Shown piece by piece: positions 10,726 through 19,587 of a DNA stretch of 64,000 nucleotides. Position 1 is the first letter of the stretch, and every line of letters begins with the position of its first letter. Position numbers and translations under genes: made by a program. The notes below the pieces were generated by a model. The model did not search any database. It saw only the letters and a program-made list of their open reading frames with translations, and was not told where the DNA came from. This stretch comes from Clostridia bacterium (GTDB taxonomy: Bacteria > Bacillota > Clostridia > Christensenellales > UBA1242): NCBI GenBank assembly GCA_017478185.1, contig JAFVEA010000005.1, positions 1 through 64,000 of the forward strand, written 5' to 3'.

Positions 10726-11997
10726 CTAGTTTTGTTGCCAATTCACAAAAGTTTTGTTGTCACTTTCCAATTTGTCAACTTTTGTTCCAACAAGTTTAAC
10801 TCCACGAACCGCCTTATAGCTTTGTGTTCGAAGTTGTTTTTGTTTTATTATCTTTCCATTTTGTTTATATGTTAAAAAGCTCTTAACTTTGCATCCAGTT
10901 TTTGGCATAACTTTATATCTCTCCTCACCCAAAAACATAGTGTCATCTTCAACAATAACATCATCAAGTTTTGTTTTATTTATGAGCTTTGTTTCTCTCT
11001 CAATTTCATAATTAAGTTTATAGCCATATATCTCCACTCCAACTTTTGTGTTTGTTGCATAGGTTTTTATGTAAAGAGGATAACTGTTTTCATTTCTCCA
11101 CCTAAGGTCACTTGCTCCATAATTTACCATTGCATCAAATCCACACATTATGTATGAGCTTTTTAAGCTGTGCGGATGAGATTCTATCACATTTATGTCT
11201 GCCAATAAAAGCGCATTATAAAGCGTGGTGCTGGCTTGGCAAACTCCACCACCAAACCCCTCAACATACTCATTGTTTATGATTATGTTTGCTTCTCTAT
11301 AGCCCTTTTCTTCCGTTCTTTTCCCGGTTATTTTGTTAAAGGAATATTCTGTGTGTGGTTTTAAAATCAAACCATTAAAATTTTTTATAGCAAGCTTAAT
11401 ATTGTTTTTTCTGTTCTCCGAACTGTTTTCATAATCTGTTTCAAATTTTGCAACAAGCTTTGTGCCTTTTATAAGTTCTTGTTTTGTTACTTTTGGACGC
11501 AAAACTTCTGGATTTATTTCTATTTTAGGATTTGTTGAAAATTTTAGTTTTTCTAATATGTTTTTATATAAATTTTCTTTGTTAACCTTATAGCCAACAT
11601 AATCTTTTGTGTAAGAAAACAATTTGTCACTGTTTGGATTAAACTTAACCGTGGCATCGACCTCTTTTTTATCGATTTTTAAACACAAATCGTTAATCTT
11701 TTCTTTTAATGTTGGAAAAACATAACAAAAAGCCTGTTCATAAGAAAAACCCATTAAAACAATTTTTTCAACAAGTTCTGCCCTTTGTTTATTGCTTCCA
11801 AGCCTTCCGTTTTTTTGAGCCTTTCCAAAAAAATCAAAAACAGCAGAATTTTTTAAAAACTTGTCATTCCACTCAATTTGATTATCTTTATAAGTGATTG
11901 TGATTGTGATATCATCTGTTTTTTGAAAACTTCCGCCAAAAATGCACAAAAAACATAAAAGAATAAAACACAAACAATAATTTAGTTTAATTTTCAT
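10726..11997 (-). CDS. VanW family surface protein
   Basis: An N-terminal hydrophobic segment is followed by an extracytoplasmic region with, at its centre, a VanW domain: GGGVCQASTTLYNA, then SHPHSL and the tract around GASDLRWRN. A domain of about 100 residues precedes the VanW part, as in the peptidoglycan-binding-like domain of related proteins. VanW proteins are common in Clostridia and occur in some vancomycin resistance clusters, but their biochemical role is unsettled and nothing here suggests resistance. The start at 11997 is chosen because GAGG lies ahead of it, while the upstream ATG at 12027 has no ribosome binding site. Confidence 0.85.
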   Translation of the reverse strand: MKIKLNYCLCFILLCFLCIFGGSFQKTDDITITITYKDNQIEWNDKFLKNSAVFDFFGKAQKNGRLGSNKQRAELVEKIVLMGFSYEQAFCYVFPTLKEKINDLCLKIDKKEVDATVKFNPNSDKLFSYTKDYVGYKVNKENLYKNILEKLKFSTNPKIEINPEVLRPKVTKQELIKGTKLVAKFETDYENSSENRKNNIKLAIKNFNGLILKPHTEYSFNKITGKRTEEKGYREANIIINNEYVEGFGGGVCQASTTLYNALLLADINVIESHPHSLKSSYIMCGFDAMVNYGASDLRWRNENSYPLYIKTYATNTKVGVEIYGYKLNYEIERETKLINKTKLDDVIVEDDTMFLGEERYKVMPKTGCKVKSFLTYKQNGKIIKQKQLRTQSYKAVRGVKLVGTKVDKLESDNKTFVNWQQN

Positions 11998-12055
11998 ATA
12001 AACCTCAAAGTTATTATTTGTAATCATCTTTTAAATATGTAAATTATAACAAAAC

Positions 12056-12085
12056 AAAAAGGGCTAAAATTTTTAGCCCTTTTTT
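12056..12085 (-). terminator. Terminator at the end of the 12084-13524 gene group
   Basis: The stem AAAAAGGGCTAAAA pairs with TTTTAGCCCTTTTT across a short loop and overlaps the stop codon of the gene ending at 12084. A T run follows on the minus strand. Confidence 0.8.
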
Positions 12086-12707
12086 ATTTCACTCCTCTCT
12101 GCATCAAAATTTTTTGCTTTAGCGCAACAAGCTTGTCTTGTGAAGCTGGCATAATTTCCACTTGTTTTCTGGCAAAATCTTCAGTTATAATTTGTTGTGT
12201 TAAAAGAATTAGAATTTGTTTTTTCCTAAATTCCGCTATATCCATTTGAGCGACTAATGGCAGATATAAAATAATTTTATTTATTAAAAAACCATTTAAT
12301 CTATTAAAATCAATAACTTTGCTTACAAGCAATTTTTTGCTCACATTTTCATACCAATTATCAGCAACCTTTTCCATATCTTCCAAAGATATAAATTCTT
12401 GCTTATAATTTTCTAAAAAATCTAGCATATCCTCTTTTTTTGTGTAAAAACTTTCTAACTTAGCTCTGGTTAACAAAATTGTTTGAGGAATTTCTAAGGG
12501 CTTTATGCCCTCAATCACGTGAAAGCTTGAAAATTTGAATTGATTTTCTCCCCCAAACAAATTTGCAACTCTTTTATCTCTTATAAGCGAAACTCTGTTT
12601 CCATAAACACCTTTTCCAAACACAAACTTTTCAAAAGCATAGCCACAAGTGAGAGCATAGCCCAAATGATTCATTGCCTGCTCATTTGTAAATGTTTTTG
12701 AAATCAT
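12084..12707 (-). CDS. Hypothetical protein, 207 residues
   Basis: I do not recognise this family. The protein has no signal peptide or clear membrane segment and is rich in Lys, Phe and Leu. The N-terminal half contains a Gly-rich stretch (YGNRVSLIRDKRVANLFGG) and the C-terminal half is predicted to be mainly helical. A good AAGAGGTG ribosome binding site precedes the ATG. It is the third gene of a tight group after the membrane protein at 13033 and the HicB-like protein (10-base gap), and it is followed directly by a terminator, so the three are likely co-transcribed. Confidence 0.7.
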   Translation of the reverse strand: MISKTFTNEQAMNHLGYALTCGYAFEKFVFGKGVYGNRVSLIRDKRVANLFGGENQFKFSSFHVIEGIKPLEIPQTILLTRAKLESFYTKKEDMLDFLENYKQEFISLEDMEKVADNWYENVSKKLLVSKVIDFNRLNGFLINKIILYLPLVAQMDIAEFRKKQILILLTQQIITEDFARKQVEIMPASQDKLVALKQKILMQRGVK

Positions 12708-12717
12708 AGAACACCTC

Positions 12718-13020
12718 TTATTCTAAGTCAATTGAAAATCTTGGTTCAGCAGATGATTGATTTCCATCATAGTCAGCATCAACAAGCAAAACAATATTGC
12801 TTTTCCCAGCTTCAACATCTTCATATTTTGTTGCTGGTTCAACCTCTCCATTATATTCCATTGCGCACCTGCAATAAACTTCCAAAAATTCTTTAGCGCG
12901 CAAAAAAGCATCTTCCACAGAAACACCCTCTGTGCAAATGTTAACGTCATTTAAAATTATTGTGTATCCTCTGTTTTCTGCATCTTTATATAAAACAGCT
13001 GGAAAAACAAATTGTTGCAT
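12718..13020 (-). CDS. HicB-like protein without a HicA partner
   Basis: The 100-residue protein has the HicB fold pattern: an N-terminal strand (FVFPAVLYKD), then GYTIILND, a turn with TEG, and a helix (EDAFLRAKEFLEVY). The C-terminal 40 residues do not show a clear DNA-binding domain. HicB proteins are usually antitoxins of the RNase HicA, but neither neighbour has the short HicA sequence with its catalytic His. It is therefore either a solo HicB-like protein or part of a different system with the unknown genes on each side. AGGAGG precedes the ATG. Confidence 0.7.
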   Translation of the reverse strand: MQQFVFPAVLYKDAENRGYTIILNDVNICTEGVSVEDAFLRAKEFLEVYCRCAMEYNGEVEPATKYEDVEAGKSNIVLLVDADYDGNQSSAEPRFSIDLE

Positions 13021-13032
13021 AAAAAATTCCTC

Positions 13033-13524
13033 CTAAACATTTTGTAATATGAATTGAACAATGAGCACAATATTAAGCGCCACACAAATCAAATCCAAAA
13101 CAATCCATAAAAGATTAAATGAAGTTGCCATATTGTTAAGTGCATTTTTTTGTCTTAAAGCAGCTGCTGCTTTGTGGGCTTTTATGTTAAAAACAAGCCC
13201 AACAATGCTTAAAGCTATGCTAAGCAAAAATATTAAACAAATCCCAACAACAAACACACTTAGGCCACTAATTGCTGTTTGCATTGCTTCTTCAGCTTGA
13301 TTTATTATTTCAGCTCCACTTTCTTCTGGCACACTAAAAGTGAATTTAAACAAATCTGAAATTGAACCAAACTGAGACCAAAACAAAATCATAGAGACAA
13401 TCGCATGAACAAAAATTCCAAAAGAGCCAACATTATACCAAAACCCATTCCCAGCATAACGTTCAATATCGCCAACTTCTTGAATCTTGTCAATTTTGTT
13501 GTCAACATCATCAAAATACCCCAT
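13033..13524 (-). CDS. Hypothetical membrane protein, 163 residues
   Basis: The protein has an acidic, soluble N-terminal stretch of about 30 residues, then three hydrophobic segments (about 33-55, 88-115 and 135-160) separated by a loop around 65-85. No family was recognised. AGGAG stands before the ATG. It is the first gene of the group that also includes the HicB-like gene 12 bases downstream, and it is transcribed divergently from the Cys-rich small gene at 13691. Confidence 0.7.
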   Translation of the reverse strand: MGYFDDVDNKIDKIQEVGDIERYAGNGFWYNVGSFGIFVHAIVSMILFWSQFGSISDLFKFTFSVPEESGAEIINQAEEAMQTAISGLSVFVVGICLIFLLSIALSIVGLVFNIKAHKAAAALRQKNALNNMATSFNLLWIVLDLICVALNIVLIVQFILQNV

Positions 13525-13647
13525 AAAATCTCCTATTCCTTTTTATTATATATAATTTGTTCAATTTTGGCAAATAAAATTTCAATCTTTCACAAAAATA
13601 TTGAACACTTTTTTATATATTTGCATAAAATGCTATGCTATCTGTTA

Positions 13648-13679
13648 CATAACTCCTAAATTTGGGATGTTATGTGAAA
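13648..13679 (+). other. Leader hairpin before the Cys-rich small gene
   Basis: ACATAAC pairs with GTTATGT across a loop of about 15 nt, ending just before the ribosome binding site. It could control translation, but this is a single short stem without a known motif. Confidence 0.35.
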
Positions 13680-13690
13680 AGGAGAAAATT

Positions 13691-13855
13691 ATGTGTAATA
13701 ATTGTTTAAACAATAATAACTTTATGGGCTCAAACTGCCCATGCAGCCAAAACGGCGTCAATCAAAATTTATGCCCGTGCAAACAAAAGAAAATCAATTG
13801 CAAATATTGCATTGAAATGAGATGTCAAAAAGACTATCATCCCAGTTTGTGGTGA
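13691..13855 (+). CDS. Cysteine-rich small protein, 54 residues
   Basis: This short protein contains nine cysteines, arranged as CNNC, two CPC pairs, CKYC and a final MRC. That pattern suggests binding of zinc or another metal, or disulfide formation. It has no signal peptide. The ATG at 13691 is preferred to one at 13601 because AAGGAG lies 6-7 bases before it and the upstream frame looks like leader sequence. It stands alone on the plus strand, divergent from the membrane-protein gene and convergent with rmuC, whose 3' end lies 2 bases away. The function is unknown. Confidence 0.6.
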   Translation: MCNNCLNNNNFMGSNCPCSQNGVNQNLCPCKQKKINCKYCIEMRCQKDYHPSLW

Positions 13856-13857
13856 GC

Positions 13858-15168
13858 CTACTCCAAATTGTCATCAAAATCAATGCTTAAAGTGTTTGAT
13901 TTGTCTGGGCTTAGTGAATCTACTGAGCGAAGTTTTCTTTCAATAGTCCTTGTTTTTCTGGTTGCGTCATCAATTGTGTTGCTTGCTTCAGTTAACTTTT
14001 TCTGAGTTTTTAAAAGCAAGTCATAAAACTTTGTAAATTCAGTTTTAAACAAAGACAAAAGTGCCCAAACTTCACTGCTACGCTTTTCAATTGCAAGCGT
14101 TCTAAATCCCATTTGAAGGCTGTTTAAAAGAGCGGCTAAAGTGGTTGGGCCACAAACCATAATTCTAAAATCTCGTTGAAGTGTTTGAACCAAATCTGTG
14201 TTTTTTATAACTTCAGCATAAAGCCCCTCAATTGGCAGATACATTATTGCAAAATCTGTTGTTGTTGGAACTTTTATATATTTTGAGCTTATGTCTTTGG
14301 CATAAGCTTTTATTGTTCTTTCCAATTCTTTCTCATTTGTTTCTATGCCTGCAATGTTGTTGTTTTCGCTGTTTTCAACAAGCCTTTGATATGACTCTAT
14401 TGGATATTTGGCATCAATTGGAAGCAAAACTTCTTTGTCATCTTTTCCGGGCATAATAACAACAAAATCCACCCTTTCTGTGCTGTTTTTGTCCAGCATA
14501 ACCTGAGCCCTAAATTGCTCTTGCGAAAGCATTTGTTCCAAAAGATTGCCAAGTTGAACTTCCCCCCAAGTTCCCCTTGTTTTAACATTGCTCAAAACTT
14601 TTTTAAGGTCACCCACATCTCCCGCCAAAGTTTTCATCTCTCCCAAGCCTTTATAAACTTGCTCAAGCCTTTCACTAACTTGCGTAAAACTTGTGTTTAT
14701 TCGTTTTTCTAGCGTGCTTTGAAGTTTTTCATCAACAACAAGTCGCATTTCTTCTAACTTCTTTTCATTGCTTGCTTGCAATTTTTCCATATTAACTTGC
14801 AAGCTTTCTTTCATTCTCTCAAGCCTTGTGTCATTGCTTTTTAAAACATCATTTATTCTGGACTCAACATCTTTTAAAAGCCCTCTTTGCATTTTGTAGG
14901 TTTCACCCAAGCCATTTACTATTGTTTCATTATATTGTTTTAAATATTGCATTAAGCTTGAATTACTCTCTCTAATCATTTTTAAAACCGCTTCATTGTC
15001 AAGCTTTAATTGCATCACGGTTTTTTCATTCTCTTGTTTTATGGCATTTAAAAGCCCAACGCCGTCTAAATCTTTGCCTTGATTTTTGCGTTTTATTAAA
15101 ACAACATTTAAAACAATTAAAAACCCCAATAATATTAAGGTTGCAACCAATAAAATTGTTTCAATCAT
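13858..15168 (-). CDS. rmuC: DNA recombination protein RmuC
   Basis: RmuC proteins are thought to limit recombination at inverted repeats. The 436-residue protein has an N-terminal membrane anchor (about 5-22), a long coiled coil (about 40-190) and a PD-(D/E)XK nuclease-like domain with GTWGEVQLG and the catalytic-site pattern VDFVVIMPG...LPIDAKYP. The length is within the family range. Its start codon overlaps the end of cca by 4 bases, so the two are translationally coupled. The nuclease activity is expected from the fold rather than shown. Confidence 0.92.
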   Translation of the reverse strand: MIETILLVATLILLGFLIVLNVVLIKRKNQGKDLDGVGLLNAIKQENEKTVMQLKLDNEAVLKMIRESNSSLMQYLKQYNETIVNGLGETYKMQRGLLKDVESRINDVLKSNDTRLERMKESLQVNMEKLQASNEKKLEEMRLVVDEKLQSTLEKRINTSFTQVSERLEQVYKGLGEMKTLAGDVGDLKKVLSNVKTRGTWGEVQLGNLLEQMLSQEQFRAQVMLDKNSTERVDFVVIMPGKDDKEVLLPIDAKYPIESYQRLVENSENNNIAGIETNEKELERTIKAYAKDISSKYIKVPTTTDFAIMYLPIEGLYAEVIKNTDLVQTLQRDFRIMVCGPTTLAALLNSLQMGFRTLAIEKRSSEVWALLSLFKTEFTKFYDLLLKTQKKLTEASNTIDDATRKTRTIERKLRSVDSLSPDKSNTLSIDFDDNLE

Positions 15169-16463
15169 AAAAATTTGCTCCTTATATAACTTAATAATTT
15201 TTGTTTAGTGTTCATTTCTGGAAAATATGCACAGTTTTTTAATAATTCATCAAAAATTGAAGAATAATCACTTCTCTCAATTTGTGGGAAATTTTTGATT
15301 AAATCATAGCCATTAACTTTTAAATCTTTTATGGTTAACGGAACATTATCTTCTAGCATAATCTTATAAGCATTCCTCACATCATCACCCAAACCAAAAA
15401 TCCTAGCAAAATCCAAAATTTTGTTTATATTTTTAAAGTTTTTTTGAACAAAAAGTGGAATTTCTTCATTTTTTAATTTTGGAATAACTTCTATTGCCGT
15501 TAAAATTTCCACTTGGCTTTTGATTTCATCTTTTGAAACCATCAAACCATTTGGCCCCAAAATCATTTCTATATTATTTTTTGTTATCTCAAGTTTAAGC
15601 ACCTTTAAAATTTCATAAACAAAGCAAGAAAGTCTAAACAAACTTGGGGCTTGTCCAAGTTTTGTTGTCCATGGCTCTTTTAAGCATCTGTCAACATAAC
15701 TTAAGCCTTTATTTAAAGCCAGTTCTCTAAAAATATACTGAAAAGCTCCTAATTCTGACAATAAGTTTATGCCTTTTGTTGGGCAGTGCGGATTTTTTAT
15801 GCTGTCATATTTATAATCTGAAAACAAAATTGAAATAACTTCTTTGTTAAATCGTTCTTGAGAAATATCTTTTAATTGTGAAATTTTTTCTTTTGCAACC
15901 AAAAATGTGTTGTCATCAATAAAAAAATCAAGCTCACAAGCAAATCTAACCATTCTAAGAATTCTTAAACCATCATTGTCAAAAGTTCTAACTGGAACAT
16001 CAACTGTTTTTATCCTATGCTCTAAAACATCTAAAGCTCCATCAAAAAAATCTATTATTTTTTCATTTTGAATGTCATAATAGATGCTGTTGCAAGTGAA
16101 GTCTCTTCTTATGGCATCTTGTTTAATGTCTGAAACAAACTCAATTTTGCTTGGAGTGTGTTCTCCTCCCAAATTATAATCTTCTTTTCTAAAAGTGCTA
16201 TATTCAAATTCTTCTTCACTTATTTTGCTTTTAATGTGAATTGTTCCCAATTTTTCATTTATGACCTTAACTGAAAAAACAGAATTCTTTAACAAATCCT
16301 TAACTTTTTGATAATGCATTGGCCCGCATATATCTATGTCGGTTTCACAAAATCCAAGTAGTGCATTTCTAACATACCCACCAACAATATATAGCGGGCT
16401 ATTGTTCATTTTAAAAATATCACTCAATTCTTTTAGAGTTTTTGGTATATCTAACTTTTTCAT
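15165..16463 (-). CDS. cca: CCA tRNA nucleotidyltransferase
   Basis: The enzyme adds or repairs the 3' CCA end of tRNAs. It is a class II nucleotidyltransferase with the catalytic signature GGYVRN followed by DIDI (about 27-47), then the RRDFTCNS motif and the RILRMVRFA block of the neck domain. The length of 432 residues fits. No ribosome binding site lies before the ATG; instead a TATAAT box ends 7 bases before it, so the mRNA may be leaderless. It is followed by rmuC with a 4-base overlap. Confidence 0.93.
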   Translation of the reverse strand: MKKLDIPKTLKELSDIFKMNNSPLYIVGGYVRNALLGFCETDIDICGPMHYQKVKDLLKNSVFSVKVINEKLGTIHIKSKISEEEFEYSTFRKEDYNLGGEHTPSKIEFVSDIKQDAIRRDFTCNSIYYDIQNEKIIDFFDGALDVLEHRIKTVDVPVRTFDNDGLRILRMVRFACELDFFIDDNTFLVAKEKISQLKDISQERFNKEVISILFSDYKYDSIKNPHCPTKGINLLSELGAFQYIFRELALNKGLSYVDRCLKEPWTTKLGQAPSLFRLSCFVYEILKVLKLEITKNNIEMILGPNGLMVSKDEIKSQVEILTAIEVIPKLKNEEIPLFVQKNFKNINKILDFARIFGLGDDVRNAYKIMLEDNVPLTIKDLKVNGYDLIKNFPQIERSDYSSIFDELLKNCAYFPEMNTKQKLLSYIRSKFL

Positions 16464-16470
16464 AATAACA

Positions 16471-16476
16471 ATTATA
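16471..16476 (-). promoter_or_regulatory. -10 box 7 nt before the cca ATG (possible leaderless start)
   Basis: A perfect TATAAT on the minus strand is 7 bases from the ATG, which places the expected transcript start at or next to the start codon. The -35 match is partial (AAGACT at 18 nt). There is no Shine-Dalgarno sequence. Confidence 0.5.
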
Positions 16477-16509
16477 ACACAAAAAAAACAAAAAAGTCTT
16501 GTTTTTTTA

Positions 16510-17013
16510 TCAAATTTGTATATTTAATTTAGGATTTAAAAACATAATCTTTAATGCTTCTATTTTTCGCTTTATCATTTTTTCTAACATAGTTTTGTTT
16601 GACGCATTCGCCTCCTTAAAAAACAAATCAAAAAGTTCACTTAAAAGTTCAAGTTCATTTTCTGCTAAATTTTTGTTTAACTCATAAATGTTTTGCGGTC
16701 TTTTTGTGAGCTCTGGGTTGTCAAAATCAATTTCATTTAACTCTTCATAAATTTCTCTTAATTTTTTTAGCTCCAAATCATTGATGCTTTTAAGCTCATT
16801 AACATAAAAAGAAATATCTTTATCACCAATTTCATTTAAAAATGATAAATATTTGTTTGTTCTTTTTATTTTTCTTGCTATTTCTAAATTGCATTTTGTG
16901 CTAGAGCTTTCTTGCAAAGCTTTAACCATTTTGTTTTCTTTTATGCTTGCATATTTTAATTTCATGTTGGCAATACTTTTTTCATCAGCTAGTTGTTCAT
17001 CATTAAAACTCAA
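16510..17013 (-). CDS. Hypothetical helical protein, 167 residues
   Basis: No family was recognised. The sequence is strongly charged, almost all predicted helix, with heptad-like stretches (about 75-150) that suggest a coiled coil or helical bundle. It lacks a signal peptide. The start is a TTG at 17013 because a GGAGGGG ribosome binding site lies 7-8 bases ahead, and the nearest ATGs are in another frame that stops at once. It lies just upstream of cca but is separated from it by that gene's own promoter. Confidence 0.65.
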   Translation of the reverse strand: MSFNDEQLADEKSIANMKLKYASIKENKMVKALQESSSTKCNLEIARKIKRTNKYLSFLNEIGDKDISFYVNELKSINDLELKKLREIYEELNEIDFDNPELTKRPQNIYELNKNLAENELELLSELFDLFFKEANASNKTMLEKMIKRKIEALKIMFLNPKLNIQI

Positions 17014-17041
17014 ATTAACCCCTCCATTTTATTATTTCTAT

Positions 17042-17236
17042 ATGAAAAAAGAGGTATTTTTTGTGAAAAATAACAATAATTTTTTAAAACTTACAAAAAA
17101 AATAGAAAATTTAAAAAAAGAAATCAGCAGAATGGAAACACTTCTGCTGACAAAACATCATAAAAATTTAAACAAAAATTTAAAGTTATTTTTAAAAAAC
17201 AAACTAAAACTAAGCAAATTAGAAAAAACAAATTAA
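17042..17236 (+). CDS. Possible small basic helical protein
   Basis: A short frame encodes up to 64 residues, very rich in Lys, Asn and Leu, with a coiled-coil-like pattern. It may begin at ATG 17042, which has no ribosome binding site, or at GTG 17063, which has GAGG 8 bases ahead. It lies alone on the plus strand, and its end overlaps the end of recR by 4 bases. The composition mirrors the AT-rich DNA, so it could be a chance frame. Confidence 0.3.
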   Translation: MKKEVFFVKNNNNFLKLTKKIENLKKEISRMETLLLTKHHKNLNKNLKLFLKNKLKLSKLEKTN

Positions 17237-17826
17237 AGTTCTTTTCTGTCTTGAATGGCTCTTGTTAAAGTTACTTCATCAACATATTCAAGGTCTGTTC
17301 CAAGTGACACCCCTTGAGCTATTCTTGTTACCAAAACATTTAGTGGCTTTAAAAGTTTTGCTATATACATAGCAGTGGCTTCCCCCTCAACTGTTGGGCT
17401 GGTTGCCATAATAACTTCTTTAACATCATATTTTTGAACTCTTTCTAAAAGCCCTTTTATGTTTATATCTTGTGGACCTTTTCCGTTCATTGGGTCTAAA
17501 AGCCCATGCAAAACATGATAAACCCCACCAAAATCTCTAACTTTTTCTAAAGACAAAATATCTTTTGGCTCAGCAACAACACACACCACCTTTTGATTTC
17601 CTTTTGTGCAAATTGCACAAATATCAGAATCGGTCCAGTTCCCACAAATTTGGCAAAAATGCACATTTTCTTTAGCTTTTAACATGCTGTCAGCAAAAGA
17701 TTTAACTTGAGCTTCTGTCATATTTATAATTTTGTAAGCATATCTTGTTGCAGTTTTTTTCCCAACTCCTGGAAGTCTTGAAAATTCTTCCACCAGCCTT
17801 TCTATTGGTTCAATAAAATTTTTCAA
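17233..17826 (-). CDS. recR: Recombination protein RecR
   Basis: RecR works with RecO and RecF to load RecA at gaps. The 197-residue protein has the N-terminal helix-hairpin-helix (LPGVGKKTA at 18-26), a four-cysteine zinc finger (Cys58, 61, 70, 73) and a TOPRIM domain starting at VCVVAEP. The start is a TTG directly after the ybaB stop codon, with GGAGGA about 10 bases ahead. The dnaX-ybaB-recR order is typical of Bacillota. Confidence 0.97.
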   Translation of the reverse strand: MKNFIEPIERLVEEFSRLPGVGKKTATRYAYKIINMTEAQVKSFADSMLKAKENVHFCQICGNWTDSDICAICTKGNQKVVCVVAEPKDILSLEKVRDFGGVYHVLHGLLDPMNGKGPQDINIKGLLERVQKYDVKEVIMATSPTVEGEATAMYIAKLLKPLNVLVTRIAQGVSLGTDLEYVDEVTLTRAIQDRKEL

Positions 17827-18150
17827 TTAGAAAAATCCTCCTGGAACACCTGGCATCATTTCTTGCATTTTTGCGTCAATTTGAGAGTTTGCATCATTAA
17901 CTGCTGCTTTTATCAAATCTTCAAGCATTTCTGTGTCTTCTGGGTCAACAACTTCTGGCTTTATCTTTAAAGCAACAAGTTCACGCTTTCCGTTCATCTT
18001 CAGCTCAACCATTCCGCCACCACTTGTTGCTGTGAAAACGCTTGCCTCCAATTCCTCTTTTTGTCTTTGCATTTTTTCTTGCATTGCTTGAGCCTGTTTC
18101 ATAAGCTGTTGCATTTGCATTCCGCCCCCAAAACCATTAAATCCTGCCAT
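17827..18150 (-). CDS. ybaB: YbaB/EbfC nucleoid-associated protein
   Basis: The protein forms DNA-binding dimers that coat the nucleoid. It has 107 residues with the family's N-terminal Met/Gln-rich helix (MQQLMKQAQAMQ), the central GGGMVELKMNGK region and the conserved C-terminal helix. It lies between dnaX and recR in the usual order and is 21 bases from dnaX. A Shine-Dalgarno GGAG precedes the ATG. Confidence 0.95.
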   Translation of the reverse strand: MAGFNGFGGGMQMQQLMKQAQAMQEKMQRQKEELEASVFTATSGGGMVELKMNGKRELVALKIKPEVVDPEDTEMLEDLIKAAVNDANSQIDAKMQEMMPGVPGGFF

Positions 18151-18171
18151 AATAAAATCTCCTTTTTATAT

Positions 18172-19587
18172 TTATTTCTTTATATTAACAGATAAGCCTA
18201 ATTTTTGACTTAAAATTTTTGCTTTATTGGCATTTTCGTCCTCATTAAAAGAACTTATCAAAACATTATAATTATAACCAAGTTTTTTAAAACAAGCAAC
18301 TAATTTTGCGTAATTTTCATCTTTTTTAAGCATTTCTAAAACACTTGTGTTGTCAACATTTATTTTAAAATCATTGCCAAAAAAACTTACATCACTGATA
18401 TTCACACACCCAGCGTGAAGCATTTTGTCTTCTTCACTAAGCTTTGCCAAAACTTGCCCCCAAACTTTGTGAGGAGTTAAATTTTGTTCTTTTATGCTTT
18501 GAGAAATATTTTCTGCCAAACTTATTGCAACTGTTTCAACCATCAAAACTGGATTTGTTGCATATTTTATGTCTAACCCTATTTCACTAAATTTCACAAA
18601 AGCTTTGCTTATTTGCTCCGCTGAAAAATCTTGCAAATCTTCTTTTAACTTTTTTTGTTCTTTTTCTGGAATATCAACAAGCGTTTTGTTAACGCCTGTG
18701 GTTTTTATGATAAGCAAATCTCTTAAATATTTTGTTAAATCTGAAGATATTGTTACAACGTTTTTCCCCTCTTTTAACTCCTCGTTTAATGTGGTCATAA
18801 AACTTATGATATCACCACTTAAAACAGCTTTGGCCAAAAGATATAAAACTTCTTGAGTGCTTGTTCCCAAAACACTTAAAACATCGTGATATTTTATGTT
18901 ATTATTTGAAAAACTGGCGCACATATCAGCAATAGACAAAGCGTCTCTAACACTCCCATTTCCTGCTTTTGCAATTTGTGTTATTGCCTCTTTTTCTGCT
19001 TTTATATTGCTTTTTAAAAAGATATCTTTTATTAAATTTTCAAGGTCATTTTGTCCAACAAGTTTAAAATCAAACCTCAAAACTCTTGAAAGTATTGTTG
19101 CTGGAAGTTTTTGGGGCTCTGTTGTTGCCAAAATAAATATAATGTGTTTTGGAGGTTCTTCCAAAGTTTTTAACAAAGCGTTAAATGCGCTGTCAGTTAA
19201 CATATGCACTTCATCTATGATATAAACTTTAAACTTTCCATAAATTGGCGGATATTTAACTTTATCTCTTAAATCTCTTATTTCATCAACCCTGTTGTTT
19301 GATGCTGCATCAATTTCTATGATATCTATGTTGTTTGTTTGTGATAAATTTTTGCACACCTCACATTCGCCGCAAGGAGAACCGTTAAAAGGATTTTGAC
19401 AATTAACAGCTTTTGCAAAAATTTTTGCAACACTTGTTTTTCCTGTTCCTCGACTTCCACAAAACAAATAAGCGTGCCCTATTTGAGAATTTTGTATTTG
19501 ATTTTTTAAAGTTGTTATGATATGTTCTTGCCCAACAACTTGTTCAAAATTTATTGGCCTAAACTTACGATATAATGCTAGATACAT
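18172..19587 (-). CDS. dnaX: DNA polymerase III subunit gamma/tau
   Basis: DnaX is the ATPase of the clamp loader. The protein has the Walker A motif GSRGTGKT (44-51), a zinc module beginning CGECEVC, the DEVHML Walker B motif and the SRVLRFDF sensor region. At 471 residues it is a fairly short form with a small C-terminal tau part. The start at 19587 (MYLALYRKFRP) is chosen over 19599 because GGAGG lies 5 bases before it. It overlaps the end of sigH by 23 bases, so the two are probably co-translated. Confidence 0.95.
   Translation of the reverse strand: MYLALYRKFRPINFEQVVGQEHIITTLKNQIQNSQIGHAYLFCGSRGTGKTSVAKIFAKAVNCQNPFNGSPCGECEVCKNLSQTNNIDIIEIDAASNNRVDEIRDLRDKVKYPPIYGKFKVYIIDEVHMLTDSAFNALLKTLEEPPKHIIFILATTEPQKLPATILSRVLRFDFKLVGQNDLENLIKDIFLKSNIKAEKEAITQIAKAGNGSVRDALSIADMCASFSNNNIKYHDVLSVLGTSTQEVLYLLAKAVLSGDIISFMTTLNEELKEGKNVVTISSDLTKYLRDLLIIKTTGVNKTLVDIPEKEQKKLKEDLQDFSAEQISKAFVKFSEIGLDIKYATNPVLMVETVAISLAENISQSIKEQNLTPHKVWGQVLAKLSEEDKMLHAGCVNISDVSFFGNDFKINVDNTSVLEMLKKDENYAKLVACFKKLGYNYNVLISSFNEDENANKAKILSQKLGLSVNIKK

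Noticed and set aside
12718..13020. HicAB toxin-antitoxin pair
   Set aside because: The partner on either side does not have HicA features, so only a HicB-like protein can be supported.
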